In this document: in pieces, positions 23,628-38,600 of the stretch
How positions within the stretch are numbered: the stretch's first letter is position 1
Layout: each line of letters starts with the position of its first letter
From: Notospermus geniculatus
Taxonomy: Eukaryota; Nemertea; Pilidiophora; Heteronemertea; Lineidae
Length of the DNA: 64,000 nucleotides
Assembly (NCBI GenBank): GCA_002633025.1
Contig: NMRB01000259.1
Location: 72,442-136,441, forward strand
Reading direction: 5' to 3'
Position numbers and translations under genes: made by a program
Notes under the pieces: model-generated
Told to the model about the DNA's origin: nothing
What the model saw: the letters and a program-made list of their open reading frames with translations, nothing else
Database searches by the model: none

Positions 23628-26600
23628 ATGCGGATGTTTCGGACACTGATAATTTTGGTGCCTCTGCTAGCGGGGATCACAGAGGCAACGAAATTTCGTA
23701 AGGACCAGACACTTATTTTACAACATGCTGTGAAAAAAATGTTGGGATTTAAAGAATTTCCAAGCATACGGCACCACAAACAAGATGAAATTGAAGAAGC
23801 ACCGAAATATATGTTGGATTTATATGACAGGTACAAGTTCAGTACCATCCCAAAGGATGGGAAGACGGGGAACACAGTCAGGATGATCTTCAGCCACACA
23901 GGTAATTAGTAATTAGTAATTAGTAATTAGTAATTAAACGTATTTGTCATCCGCGTCACAGAAGAATCTTTCTCGAATCATCAAGACAAAGTCTCCACTT
24001 TTGCATCATTTGAGTTCACATCGTATTTCTAGTTAAATATCTAAAATTCTCTTAGGATTATTTTTATTAATGTCACTGTATTGCTTTGGTAAATGGCAAC
24101 CCTTTTGTCAAACATTTAATGTCAGACATGTCAGGTAGTTAACATCTGCTTAAACCCATTAAACTTGGAAAAGTGGAGCACTGGTCCTGTGATTGCTTTT
24201 GTTTCGTCATAAATGCAATCCCTAGTTCTGTTCTATTGCCATCCGAATAACTCATGTCATAAAGATTGGATGGAAGCATAGGAACTGATCAAGAAAAGGT
24301 TTATTCACTGAGTTAGCAGATGGAAAAATTAAGGGTAGAATTAGTAGGGTATGAAGAAGCAGATTTGTAAACATCGTTAAATATTACATCATTATATAGA
24401 GCGATGCGAGGAAACCTGCAACTCCTGTTCAGATGGAAAGGGAGCTCAGTGTTCCCGACTTAGGGGGTTTGTCTTTAACTTAGTTCGAAAAGAAGGGAGA
24501 TAGTTAACGTTTTCAAATAGAGAAGGGCGTGTTGACACTTTCCAAAGATTGAATGAAATCCCTTAATCCATTTAAATTCGACAAATTTAATATCAACTTT
24601 GAAACCAGGTCAAATATACTTTGCATTCTGATATTAAGATCTGCAAATCAAATCAAACTCGCCTCTTATCTTTATTACTTTAAGTATATTTTATTGTAGT
24701 ACCATAATGAGCCGACGTCAAATAAGGGACGAACTTGATAACTTTGTTCTGTTTGCAAAGCTTACTATACATGTATTTACTTTTCGAATATTGGTTACAA
24801 CTGTCTGGGGTTCTTACCTTGGACAACCAAAGACCATATTTACGAACATGTACTTACTTTACCAAGGGAAAGGTGACCCTCCACAGCAAAACCAGTCACA
24901 TGTCGCTCTTAGCTTGGCAGGTTGAGACCAAGTATTTGTCACTTTCAATATTGTCTGCCTGTTATGAAATCTGAAATAATCTATTTCTTCCATTCTATTC
25001 TGGTGTCATCTTACTTCGTTGAGGCTCACCTTCTGAGCGACATGCGACTGGTTTTGCTGTGGAGGGTCACAAATTAGTAAAGTAAGCATTGACAGTTGAC
25101 TTGCGACTTGCCATGAAGAATTCATCAAGTACCAAATTCTTTTGAAGCCAACTGTCAACTGTTCAAAGACTACATGTAGCAGTCTTTTAAAACTGTTCCC
25201 AAAAGATCTTTACCGTGCAGTGCAATACTACAAGTTTTTATCTCCTTATGCCCGTGTGGTTATTCAGAACAATAAAGGATGTTGTGGTATAAAACAAGTG
25301 AAAAAAACAACAACAGTACATACAATCACAACTCAGTCTCTTTTATAGGCTATTCAAAGTATATACATGTAGGTTACGGTCTATGTTACATTTTACTCTC
25401 CTCACAAAATCGGTGACAACAACAGAAGTTAACGAGGTACAGTTTACTTGACAGTTTTTTTCTCCTAAGTTGAACTCTGTGACAGGTATATATCTACCTG
25501 AGACGGAGATCAAGATATCGGATTCACATTCCATGCTTTTTCAGTCAACGCGACCACGTGTTCTCACCATGAATGCTGCCACCGTCGTCCACAGTCTGTC
25601 CCTACACCATCTCCCCTTGCTTGTGACGCCACTGAGGAGCTTCTGGCCCGAGATACGAGACTTACTGGGGCCTCGGACGCCGCACTGCCGAGCGTTCGAC
25701 AACCATTAACTTAACTCAAGATTAGAATAATCATAGAATATCAGTGAAGTCCCGGTTGATATCCGTAGTTGGCGCACTCGACGCGCTTCCGAATTGTCAA
25801 GAGTCATTGAGATTTACTGACACTACTATGGGTAACTGTATATCTCTCACGGCATAAAGGTGTTGACATGTAAAACGGCCATGGTCGTCCAATTTTCAGT
25901 TAATTTCCAGACTTGTAGTGAGCGCCGATACTCCACTATTAATGATTGTATTGTGAAGTGATACGTGTATGCAAAATAAGCTCGAGAGGACCTGCAATGA
26001 GGGTACTTCACACGACTCATTATATTTTACAACAGAAACATATCGTGACAAAAATACAATTTGAGGTTTTGTGTGCCCAGCGAGGGGTACCTATAGAATA
26101 GACTAAACTTGCGAAGTACCATATATGTACAGCTCTATTGCAGTTTCCACACTACTGTATAATATGACTTATCCGGCCACCACAGCCAACCTGCGAACTA
26201 CGCGAATTATTGACTATACACGATGCAGGCCAAGTTATGAAAGGCCTAGTCATGGTTACATGTCCAATGGAAATCGTCTTACGCCTGGTGAGCATCGTAA
26301 TGGATATCCCGCGGTGAGGGTCAGTTTCACTTTTGTCGACTTGTAAATGACATGAATGATGTCAATTAAACCTAGGTCATCTGTGGAATAAAACTGCGGT
26401 CTGCCGTTGAAAAGAAACTCACAAGTGATGTAAACCCTGACTAGGCCTTTCATAACTTGGCCTGGATCGTGTATAGTCAATAATTCGCGTAGTTTGCAGG
26501 TTGGCCGTGGTGGCCGGATAAGTCATATTATACAGTATTATGACTTTATGGTCCGTATGCGCCAAAGAAGATTATCTTGAACTCAGGTTGAGCCACAACT

Positions 26601-29600
26601 TTTCCATTGTCACATCATGCCCTGGCAAACCTGAACAATTGAAAAGCCGTGGCTCAACCTGAGTTCAAGATAATTTTCGTTGGTGCATACGGCCCATAGC
26701 TAATCTCTTGTTGACCATGAATCACAGATGTACATGTACATGTAAGTGTGGACTTGGCGTCCTCTATTCGTGGAGACAGAATCATCAGAAGGTGAAGCTG
26801 AAGCAAGAGAAAAGGCCAGGACCCATATTCATAAAACTACTTAAGTCTACGTGTGACACTTATCCTTTGTTCAACACAAAAGATAAGTATCATACTTTGA
26901 CTTAAAGTATGTTTATGAATACGGACCCTGGCCTTGGATTCGCCATGTCTACGGAAAAGAGCTTTCTCTTCGAATAATCTGCAACACCCTGTAAACGTAG
27001 CAAATCAGCAATCAGACTAACTATATATAGAAGAAGCGTACCGGTAGTCCCCTCCCCCACTTTTAGCAATGTATAAAGCACGATAATTATTCTACGTCTC
27101 GCCCAAAACGGCCACAAGATCGCAAATACAGAAACTCCGTCTTATTAAAGCGAGCAGACGAAGTAAAGCATCGAGTTTCTCATCAAAATATCCAGCGCCA
27201 GTGGAATCATCGTCTGCATTGTGCTTTTACAAGACACGTAACCAAAATTATAGTGGTTTCAATCCTTGTGCATTCACGTATACTGCGAAGTCAAAGCCGC
27301 TATTCAACATTGACAGCGCCCACCGTCCCCTCGCCAGTCAAGTCACTGCATACCCGCGAGCAGTTTCGCGTGTAAACTTCTTCGTGTTGTCCGACATTCG
27401 GGAACAAAGCGTTCATATTTCGATTTCCGTAGGCAAAAAGGCAGCCTTTCCAAATGTGGCAAACCGTAGACTTCTAGTCGACAGGTAGTAATTTTCGTGG
27501 TTAAGAAATGAACGATTTGGAGGCATTTTGGCCAGGTGATTCCAAGGATGCCATTATGACGCCGGTATGATGCGTAAAACTGTTAATAAAGCAGCCGAAC
27601 GTATCAGTACATTAGATGTACACTTAAGTTAAGTGTTCTCAATATAATAACTGAGCTAGACAAGTTTTTGCTGCACAAATGCGTAAGGTTATCCAGGCTC
27701 TTCTTACAGAAAGACCGACTTGATTCAACGCATGAAAAACGAAATACATGTAACAGAGATGCATTTTCACGATTTGCGTAAAAACAGGACATCATTACAC
27801 TCATTAATGGGTAAATTGTTTGGAAGTGTGATTGCTGATCGTTCTTTTTCATACTGGATAATGTGTGCGACATCTTAAAAAAAATCGCCACTATATGTTT
27901 TGTCGGCAAATGGTCTGTCTACGACTATACCACGTCCAGCAAATGGTTTTATAGTTGTCTGAACCGGTGTTTAATAATCCCACGATGGTACAAATGTACT
28001 TAAAACAGTCGTAATCCAATGTTCTTTGGAGATCCACGGGGTGCCAAAGGTGGCTCGGAAAGGTTAGCCTTGCGCAATGGACTTTTTGCAAAGGGGCAAA
28101 ATCAGCCGAACCCAAAGCCAAAAAAAACCATTGCTATACTGATAGATGAGGAGAGGCAAAGAGGTTTTCAAGTTTAGTGGCAGAAACCGGAGGTCATCAA
28201 AACGAATCCACCATGATCAACTATTAACTGTTCCTGAACGAAGAAAATGGACGTCGGTGAGACTTCCTACTCAGAGACAGACCACCGCCCTAAACAGTGC
28301 TCGATCCTCCCAGAATCTTGGGCCGCTGCTGTACTGATGGCACTCGGGGGCCACCAGTATCGCGAAGATTTCTCTTCAAGCTAACGAAGGAGGAGGGCAT
28401 CAATATCCAATTATTTCGAGCTGAGTCCGAGACGGTCATTTCGATATGATCAAGATGCACAACTGATTCTTGATACTGCAATCATATTTAAGAAAATCTG
28501 TCGTGCAAGTAAATAGTCTTTGTTTGTCGAAGAGATATACGAATATGGGTTTGGAATTGACTCGTGTCTGTGGACAGGTTGAAGGGTAAAGGGTTGTCCC
28601 GCCTGGCAGGGGGTTAATTCCTGCAAGATTGCCTACAGGAAAGGAATGCGTTCTTGGTCGAAAATGAAGCCCCCGATCGTCAGATGGCAAAAACTTTCAC
28701 ATCTGCAGTGCGCTCTGACAGTAAAAGACTGATTGTGGTTTGTCCAGTCAGGTAGAGAGTGGTAAATCCCATTGTCATGTTACTCAATACCCTTTGCATT
28801 AATCAACTGGTTAACGATGTGGACGTCCCAGGAGTGTGTGTAACCGGACTATCTCCATCCGCTCCACACCAGCCCCCCTCCCTCAGCGCAAACGGGATCG
28901 ATGTCACACGTATAATCCCCAACAAGGATCTCTAATCTCCCTAACACGAGATCTGTGGCCATCCGCTTGCTTCTTTAGTTACAAGTTGTATTCGATTTCT
29001 ATTTACCAGTCCTTTGAAGTACTTTCCGTACGTTCAAACAAGGTTGATAATCTCATATATATCATAATTTTCTCGCGATATAAATCTTGCAACATGGTTA
29101 GTAATTTCCTTAATCGCGATAAACTTTCCTAAAGGTAATTTCCTTCGCCGTCATGTTCTGGTAGGCTGTGTTGAAACTCCTGTCAATATATCGAGGTCGG
29201 ATTCATTGTTTTCAAGAGAAGACATAATTGCAACCGTCAGAGAATCCATTAACGTTATGGTCATTAAGACTAATAATCCCATTATAGATCATGATGATTC
29301 GCCGCCTTTGTCTTAGATATATCACTATCTTACATCACTCCTGAAGGGCTTTCATTAACGCGACAGGTTTCACTCTCATCTTCCATATCCGGTACATCCG
29401 CTTGTAATCTTACAAACCCTAATGTAGACAGGTTTTCCCGGACTTCCTTTCGGCCAGTTTGAGCACGAAGTCGAGAAAGGTGGTGCACTTACTACACAGT
29501 GATGCTCGGCTGTCAGTCCACTTGGCAGGGAGTCAACAACGCGATTGATGCAGTGCACTTTACAAGGCTGTAACTTCGGGTTGACGGGGTTGGCAGGTAA

Positions 29601-32600
29601 CTCCAGCAGCGAGAAACTCGCGTAGACTATTACGAAAGAGTTGGTCAACGACTTGGATCCTCGAATTCGTTGTATGACCACCAATTCTTCTAGTTCCCCG
29701 TGTTTAATTTAATTACCTTTCAGATGGGTTTCTACTGAACTCTGCCCTACCTATACCTACGGCAACTCATCTGGGAGTCGCTTGCCTATCTTTCTCATTG
29801 CTTTAATAAACCTGGCGCGTGGAGAAAAACAATCTTGTCGACATTATGTCCTCATCTACTTCACATTTCTCTAAGTATCTATAATAACAATATTTTCAGT
29901 CGCTAGGTTACACGATAGTGAGAGATCACTTCCTCGATCTAATGATAATATGAGGGGATACGATACAGGTATTCGTTGTTTCAAGAAACGCAAGGAAACA
30001 AAGTAGGTGTTCCAGCAGATAATTTGTCGCCAATGCTGAGCAACTGAAGCAAGGCGTTAGTACAACAAAATACAATGTAGTCCACAAAAATGTGCGCCAA
30101 CACATCAATACTTAAATGTCCTGTAATAAAATCTATACGTTACTGAATTTTCAGTTTCAGTGTTGCCAAAGGAGCTGTTAAGCATCGTGGAAGAGCTATT
30201 GAATTAGCCACTAAACCACGCTCAGGCGGGCCATTGCTACTACCTAATGAATTTTTAAACGAGAAGTAATTCTAGGCTACTCAGCGTGGCATGCAGAAAC
30301 CAAGATAAATTGATGATGCGTTGTCATTTATATACATGTATGTAAAAATTGTAGTTTATCGGGTACACATCATGCACAGTCACGTTTTGTTAGAGGGATT
30401 TGTTCTTAGGGATGAACTCACAAATTGATATCTTGATTACCAACAAAATCATAAACGGTGTTGTGACTATCATTATGAATGATAGCCTCGATGTTCTGGT
30501 GTCGATACGAAGGTTGATATTATTGTACGTTGCTATTTCTGGATTGGGAATTATAGGGAATTGTAAACCTTAATCAGACATTTGATGACAATAATTAACA
30601 GCCTTCTCTCTGCTAAGTCATGAGGACAACGCCCTGTTTGACCCTCCGGCCATTATAAAAGAGCATGTTTCTATAACAGCTGGGATAAAGATTCATGTTC
30701 TGTCGAGATTAAGTCGTCACAGGGCAAGAGGTTGATTGATTCTAGTTCTCAATATTTCTTCATCTCTTCAATTGATGCAGCCTTGTTTCAGAAATGTCAT
30801 ACTGTAGATTTCAGCGATTAGAATTTCGATTACGTACGCTCCCTCTCACTTATTACGCCTCAACGTCTAGCCTTCTACATGTAAGTTTGCATAGTGTCTC
30901 TTCCTTAGTATTGACATGCCAAGCATTTTGGAAGAGAAGGGTCAGCCCAAATGTCTTCCTCATCCTTAACGACCACATCATGAAGGAAAAGATAGAGTGT
31001 AGGTGTGGAAAGAAGTAGGTCTATACATTGTACATTGTACTTGTAATCGATTGCCTTTTCATTATTCAGTCCATATAATCTTTCCTGACACTATTCCCAA
31101 GTACCTCTACTTAGCGCCTTCTTGACACACTTCGTTCTTCTTCTCATCTTCCTAAGAAGTACACCTTGGACGATGTCTAGATACAAAACCGTCCTCTACA
31201 TGTAGTGTACTTAGCCATACTGGATTTAATGATTGTTGGAGACCAACCCTTATGATCCATCAATTCCTCTGATAGATATCACGACGGAGTTTATTTGGAT
31301 CTTTTTGCTGTTTTTCATTAAATGGTCGAACCACAGTAGAGAACACACGCACCCCCTTCAACTGTATCTGACCATTTACCTCGGAATAGGCATCGAAACG
31401 AACATGATTCCTTTGAGATGTGAGCTTGGGGTTTATTGGTGTGATCGGACATAATCCTTCACTCTTCGATATTAGTGAAGTTTCGCAAATCTGACGAAAT
31501 ACGAAGTACGAAATTCGAAATGCTACTTCATTTGGTACCATAAAATATCCCTGCTGCCAGAGCGTCTTTTAGCATATCATGTAAGATCGAGAGAGTTTTG
31601 GTGCACCTTGAGTTTTCAAATTTCCACTTCGAAGAAGTGCTTGAAGTAATGTCCAATTTCGTATTTCGTACTTCGTTTTTCGCCAGGTTTGCGAAACCTC
31701 ACTATTGCTAGCATTACTTGAAGCCAAGCTATCCACTTTGCCAACAACATGCTTTAAATTCCCTTCCGTCTTGATCGTAAAAACTCGAGGACCACATGTA
31801 CAGTTACACCTGTCTACCTTTTCGCAGAATTCATTCTGCCCCTCTCAGATGGAGTGGCTGGACATACCTGAATTGAGTGACGATTGCTTTAGTTTATTGT
31901 TGCCCTCGGCTTTTCATCAGGAAACCTATTGATCTGTCAAATTCATTGAGTTTTGTCAGTGGTACCTCTAGACAGACTTGTTTATACTGTAGATGGCTGC
32001 AGTGAGGTTGAACAGGTTTAATGACATTAGTCAAATACATCTAGTTCTCAAGTTTGTAATTATGACAAGCTCCAATCGATAACATCCTCTTCTACAAATC
32101 AACATCCCTTGATGTCTACCACCAACCACTTAACTCTCTCAACGAGCACTAAATACCACCCTCCATATAACATAAGTGAGTAATTCAGTTTTGTAAACTG
32201 TGGCCAGCGATTTCCGCATTACTAGCGATATATAAAACTTTATAGGTATATTGGGTTCGATCCCAGTTTATAAACAACTGAATCGATTAGTTTCTAATCA
32301 GAATTACGAAATTCGAGATGTAGGGGTTACTCGCTGGATCCATCAGGAATGTCATTCGAAAACAGCCGATGATCCAGGAAACGCTGATTATGTTGGCATC
32401 TGGGCATCGTCAGCTGATTAGGTAGTTGGAAAAGTCCAATATTTTTCATCCAATTTTCGTGGCATTGCTTCCAATGGGGGCAAAGTTTGAATCTCGTGTT
32501 GACGATGCACGTCTTTCAAATCACCAAAGCAATGCTCGGGACGGCAGTCATTGAAAACATGAGTCGTGTAAAGAAAATGTCTTTTGTTCTGCGTAGGTGT

Positions 32601-35600
32601 TGTAGGGATTAAAGTTTTGTTCCCAGTCTATGGTCGTATTACGTTGTGTAGGTATATCANNNCCCCCCCCCCCCCCCCGCCATCTACATGTATGTACAGT
32701 GCATTGATATAAAAGGAAACGTCGTCTCCAAATTACACTTCTGGTTGCTCGACTAAAGTGCCTGAGGAAGAAATTGGGGTCGAAAATTTGCGAAATTTGG
32801 AGACGACGTTTCCTTTTATATCATTTTGTATGTCGTTCTTTGTGCTTTCTGTTTGATATGTACAGTGCATCTAGTGTTGTTTCTCTAACATTAGTTCTCG
32901 AAGTCAACTTTCCATCGAAGTTGTATCCTTTTATCGTAGGCTATCTCTTACACGTCGATGCTGGTATGGGTATTGGTACTAGTGGATATTGGTACATAAA
33001 GCATAACTAACATACTGAGGAAAACCTGGAGGCAAGGCCGTCAACAACATATTTCACGAATGCCATGTATCCCGTTGCCGGGTTATTATGGCTAATTTTT
33101 AGCATTTCATTCTGTGCCGTTGATCCTGATATCTGCTCTTCGTCGCCGTTTGTCTTCTGTCCCGTGGCGAATTCGCCGATAAACTCTATCTTATCTCAAC
33201 GAGGTCCAATGCAATCTAGTTAGTGCGGAATGCCGTCGCATGGAGATCATGCTTGAGCAAGAATTGTCAGTCGATTCTTATCACATTCTTCACAGTTGAC
33301 AACAGATGTTGGCGGACGTGAAGACTTTCCGATGCTTTTGACAAAGGCAGCAAAAGAATACTTGTAGCAACAGTAGGTTATGTTGTAGACGTTTTTGTAT
33401 CAAGCTCTGCTGCCACGAAGGCCAAGCACAAATCCGAGGTCACCATGTAGCAAGGTTGTGCACGTCTATAAAAGCTATAGACCCCCTCAGAGTTCCTCCC
33501 AAAGAAGGTTTCGACAACTGTTGTCCTTTTGAGGACCTGAGGAGGTGCATATGATTCATGCATCATCGTTTACATTGTTCAGGACACCTCTCAATCCAGA
33601 ATGCAACACCAAGCAACGAGAGTAACTTACGGAAGTGCGCAAACTATTGTCCTTTAGCGGACAAGCTATTGTTCAGACAAAGGATCTTTGTGAATAAGGT
33701 CCCAGGGGCCGTATGCATAAAACATCTTAAGTGTAAAATTTTCCTTATCTTTTGTTTGGAACAATAGTTTAAGGGAAATTTTACACTAACCCTGGGGCCG
33801 TATGCATAAAACATCTTGGCCCGTATGCACCAAAGTGGTTTAAAATTTGGCTTAAACCTAGACTTACTAATCATGGCTTAAGCGTGGATTAAATCATCCG
33901 AACTTGAACCTGCACCAACATAGTTAAACCACAGATTATGTTATCCATGGTTCAGCCATGGTTGAACCAATTTCATAACATAAATGGCTATTACCAATGG
34001 ATTAGGTCACACCCTGTGAACACGATCCCATTGTATTATATGCTCTAGCAAAAATGACTTAATCCAAGTTTAATCTACCCCTCTGCCGAGCAATTGCTTG
34101 GGACACCTATTTCACTATCCGGCTGACTGTAATCTGGTGAACACCTGCAAGATCACAATCTGTCATCTGGAAATGACCTGTGGCGTAAAATCNGTCCTCC
34201 AGTGCCTCTGAACACAGAAGTGTGGTATATGGGGCCGTGTTCTCACGGGGAAGGTTACCTGCGAGGGAGTACCGTCACCTATCCTGTTGCGGCTCTCGAC
34301 CCGATCAGTCTAGATATACTCCGGTGTAACGTTTCCTAGTGTTCCCCATATTTCAGCGTTTCCATATAAACCACAGTAACGCTTCAACCGGCAATGCAGG
34401 CCATGGTTCGATGTGCCCAGTAATTTTACAGTACTGCCACTCTTTTGTAAAGACGGACTAAGACGCTCAAAATATAGAGGCATCACTTGCATATGATTCA
34501 ATAAACTTTTGGCCCTTAGATTTCATTTGATAAAACTGCCAGCAATATGTACTAGGTGGATTCGTAATGATATATAGTACATACTGGCCAATTACATTGC
34601 CAAAATTATTTTATTAATTTTTTGAATTATTACAGTGTATTATTATTTTTGATATTAGGGAGTTTATTAAGAAGTCAAACGATGAACGTTAACCTTACGA
34701 CAACTTTGAATATTTTTCATACTGCTAATTCACCAGATTATATACATGTATTGCATTTTCGGTACAAAAAATAACGTTGTCGTAAAGTTAACGTTTATCG
34801 TTTGATTTCTTAAACTCCCTATTACCGGCATCCATTAACAAAAAATAAATTAAAACCACGCCTGGCAAACGGTAAAGGAAGAAACACCAGTTTAGTGCCT
34901 TGCCCAAGGACAATATTACGATGCCTGAGGGATATCAACAACACGAATCCGAAACCATAAAACAAAGTGTCTGGTGTCTTTCCTGTCAATTAGAAGCATA
35001 CACTTAAAGTAATGATTCCGGCTTTTTGGCTAATATTTCTGCAGTCAAAGTGATCATTTAGGAAGCCAGCGCCTTTGGCAAGTTGGTACTTATGGTCCAT
35101 AATGGACGTTTCAAATATCAAGAAGGAAAGGTTGTGGAAAGCGATCAAACATGAGAGTTATGTTAGCATAAACGTGAAGAGTTCACGACCCCTTTTTGAT
35201 ACTCACTTTCTACCATCAGTTAAGATAGTGAAAGTTAGATTCTTCGGATGTGTCAAGTAAACAAAATAAAGAAATGAATTCCTCAAATATTCAAACAAAA
35301 TTCCTATAGGCCTATGAACATTAATCTGGTATCATAGATTCTCTACTTTGCTTATTAAGCAGAGTAGAGCAAGAAGACTTCGGCCCACACCTTGCGATGG
35401 GCTTAGTAACTCTGTATGTAAAGTGCCCAGTTGGCCAATGTACACAACCAGCAACCAATTAAGCTACATGTAGCAAGGTTTTACGAATAGGCCCAGGGAC
35501 CTTATTCACGAAGTTATCGCAACTTTACGGAGTGCTTAAAACCTATTGTTCACTCTCAGCCCGAAAAAGGATTTGCGTGTCCTTAAAGTTACGGGGGCTT

Positions 35601-38600
35601 TGAGAATAAGGTCCCTGATCTCGAATGCTCAGCGGGGTCAAGCTCATGTGTTTCGTTCGGTAGATGAAAAAAAATCTGCGTGTGTGACACTTGTCGCGAC
35701 TGACTCCATCCGGGCCATTGAGCCATTTTCAGGAACAAATGGTTTCACTGGAATCCCTTAGTCATTCAGTCATCTCATCAACTTAATCAAACGAAGCGCC
35801 TGTATTGAAAACAAATTTTAATCATGTTTCATGAAAATGTTAACAGCAGGAACTGAATGAGACACCAATTGATGATCAACGATTATTTTTTTAATGAAGT
35901 CGTTCCTGCAATGATGACACCTGAGAAATATTTCGCCTGGTATAGTTGCCTAACTGCGAAGCTTCCAGTGCCAGAATGGAGGCCAAGGCCGTTTTGTCCA
36001 AGGCTTAAAAGCCCACTCATAGGGTTCTTTCCGATTTTAACGATACTTGAAGTTTCAGCGTAAGATATTTTATTCCCAACTGGAGCCGTTCGTCGAGTTC
36101 GATTTAATTGCCTTTGCCCTGTCTCGCACGAACCTTTGTCTATTTTGGGCTATTAACCTACATTTTATTGCATTTCAATGTCATTCGCGAGTATTAGAAG
36201 TCCGAAAGGGGTTTACATACAGAAGTTGTGGCGCCAGATCTCTACTTCGCGCGAACAATTAATATGAATATTTCATATTGTTGCTGCATGGACAGCGAAC
36301 CTCGTCAACCGAGACGCGGTGTATCGTGAAGCTCGGCTTTGGAGCGATCCGTGTACATGTACCACACTTGATAACCCCCGAATCGTAGATGCTGGAAACT
36401 TACATCCATAATCGTACACGGTAGGCCTGCATCCATGTTATGGTCCTTGCACGACAGACATTTAAATCCTGGCCTGAAGTTTTTCTCTAAAAAGGCAGAG
36501 GACATAAAAACTTATCGCAAACTGTATCAGGTTATCAATGATCGTAGCCATTGTTAGCACGACAAACAGATATAAAATTCAGCTGATTATGCCGATTACA
36601 TGGTCTTCACTGGGACAGCGCCCAGTAGTGCAGTCGTTCTTTCCCCTATAAAGTGAATTATGGCAGAATTTGGCGCCAACAAGTCAAGATAATATGAGAA
36701 GTTATGAACCATACACTTGGAAAATGATTACAATTTCATGAAGTAGTGTATTTAGCGAAACTAATGACATGAGGTTACTTGTACTACAAGTAATAAGAAC
36801 GAGCTGGGACATTACAGTAACTGCTTTCTGGATAAAAGATTTGCACCGGAAGCGCCTATATATGCGCATGCACGTATATGTAACGGCAGCTGGCTGCGAG
36901 TCTGTTCTTTTGTACGAACTTGCCAGACTTAGAATATCTTCCTCGGAAATCTAGAACGATTAATTGCAAAAAAATAATCCCCTGGAATATTTTTTTCACA
37001 GAGTGTAGCTTACTTTTCTGCTACACTCTTATCCAAAAAGGTTCTTTAGGGGTTCTTTGTGCCTCACCAGAGGAACCCCAGGGTTCTATATAGAACCTTC
37101 TGTAAAGAACCCGAAAGGGTTCCATATAGAACCTTTCTGTCGCCAAAGAACCCATACAGGTTCCAGTTAGAACCCTTTTCTAAGGGAAAGGTTCTATCTG
37201 GAACCTCTAAAGGTTCTTAAACAACCCGAGGGTTCTTAAATCAGAGGGTTCTCCTGGTGTGGCACCAAAGAACCTTTTCGGCTAAGAGTGTAGACTCTAA
37301 ATGCAGTCGTATGCGACTCGATGTACAATCTGACTGGCGTATAGAAGCAGTTTTATTCGACTAGCAAATCATTCTTCCATCAAAGGGCTTCGACGAAGGA
37401 CAAAACCTACGATCATTGTTCGTAATATCTCAGAAAGGGGAAGCACTTTGTAAAGAAAAATGGTCCACAAGGAAAACCCATCTCATATTACATTGTGCTG
37501 ATGTACCATTTTACCTTAAGAACACTTCCGCCGGCCGGGCTTCGTCCACTTACCTCCAATTTGTACAAAACTCTGTCAAGTCAATTGAGGAAATGCCTCT
37601 CTCCGTTGCAGACAAGTTCCTGTATATCTGAAAACCATATTGCCTTCATGACCCTTTGTAGACTTTTGCTGAGTAATACACATTGGTTGCTTCTCGTCAA
37701 TTCAGAGAAAGTCCTTTTTCATAGCGGTTAATTGCTCTCCATTTCGTGCAGTCTTTGGTTGTTTTAAGCTGGACCTGCTCAAAACTGACGTTATTACCAA
37801 CATTTATTCTATGAGTTGCTACTTTTACGTCGACTTCCGACCATAAAAACCAACTTTTCAAAGAGGAGTGAATTTAATGCTCTTCGGTCGGTCTGCATAG
37901 ACTCAGCACGCATTTCCTATCAATGCCACGGCTGTAAAAAATCCGACCTTACACCAGTCACCGTGCAAAGTTTTCCGGCACCGAAGATATTAAAACAAAG
38001 CCATCTCTAATGCGAAACCACTTAACATCAGTATTTAAGACCACTTGGAAAGCAAAAGAGAATGCCGAGAAAATTGGTGTCGATCGCTTCCGATGAGTCT
38101 AGGTTACCTCTCTGGAAAAAGTTTACTTATCCCTGTGGTGCACCACTTAGTTCATTTGCCTTTTGACGGTGGTCTCACAGTGGTGGCTAAAAACCAACTT
38201 CCATTGCTCGCTGATTCCTTTGAAACAAATAGGAGGAAAACTATTTTTCAGGAGAATTCATGAAATTTTGATGGCATTTTACAGCAATAACGACGGAGAT
38301 TGACCATCGTATACCTTAATTAATTAACACCAAATAATTCGTTTCCTTACAATAGTTTAAAGTATGTTTGTCATCTTGCCGTGTGTTGTCGGCAGTTCAA
38401 TTTGACGGCTGAAGTTATAACCAAAACCAAAAATAGATAAGAGAGGCTTCTCTATATTTGCCAAAACGTATTAAGTCCGAAAAAGTTACGAATGAGTTAC
38501 GAATGTGATGGCATACTCAATCAACAAAGCAGCCATCAAAGGAGGTTCAAAGAAAGACAGGAAAGTCGGTCATCCAGTTCGGTTGAAATTCCTTGGGAAA

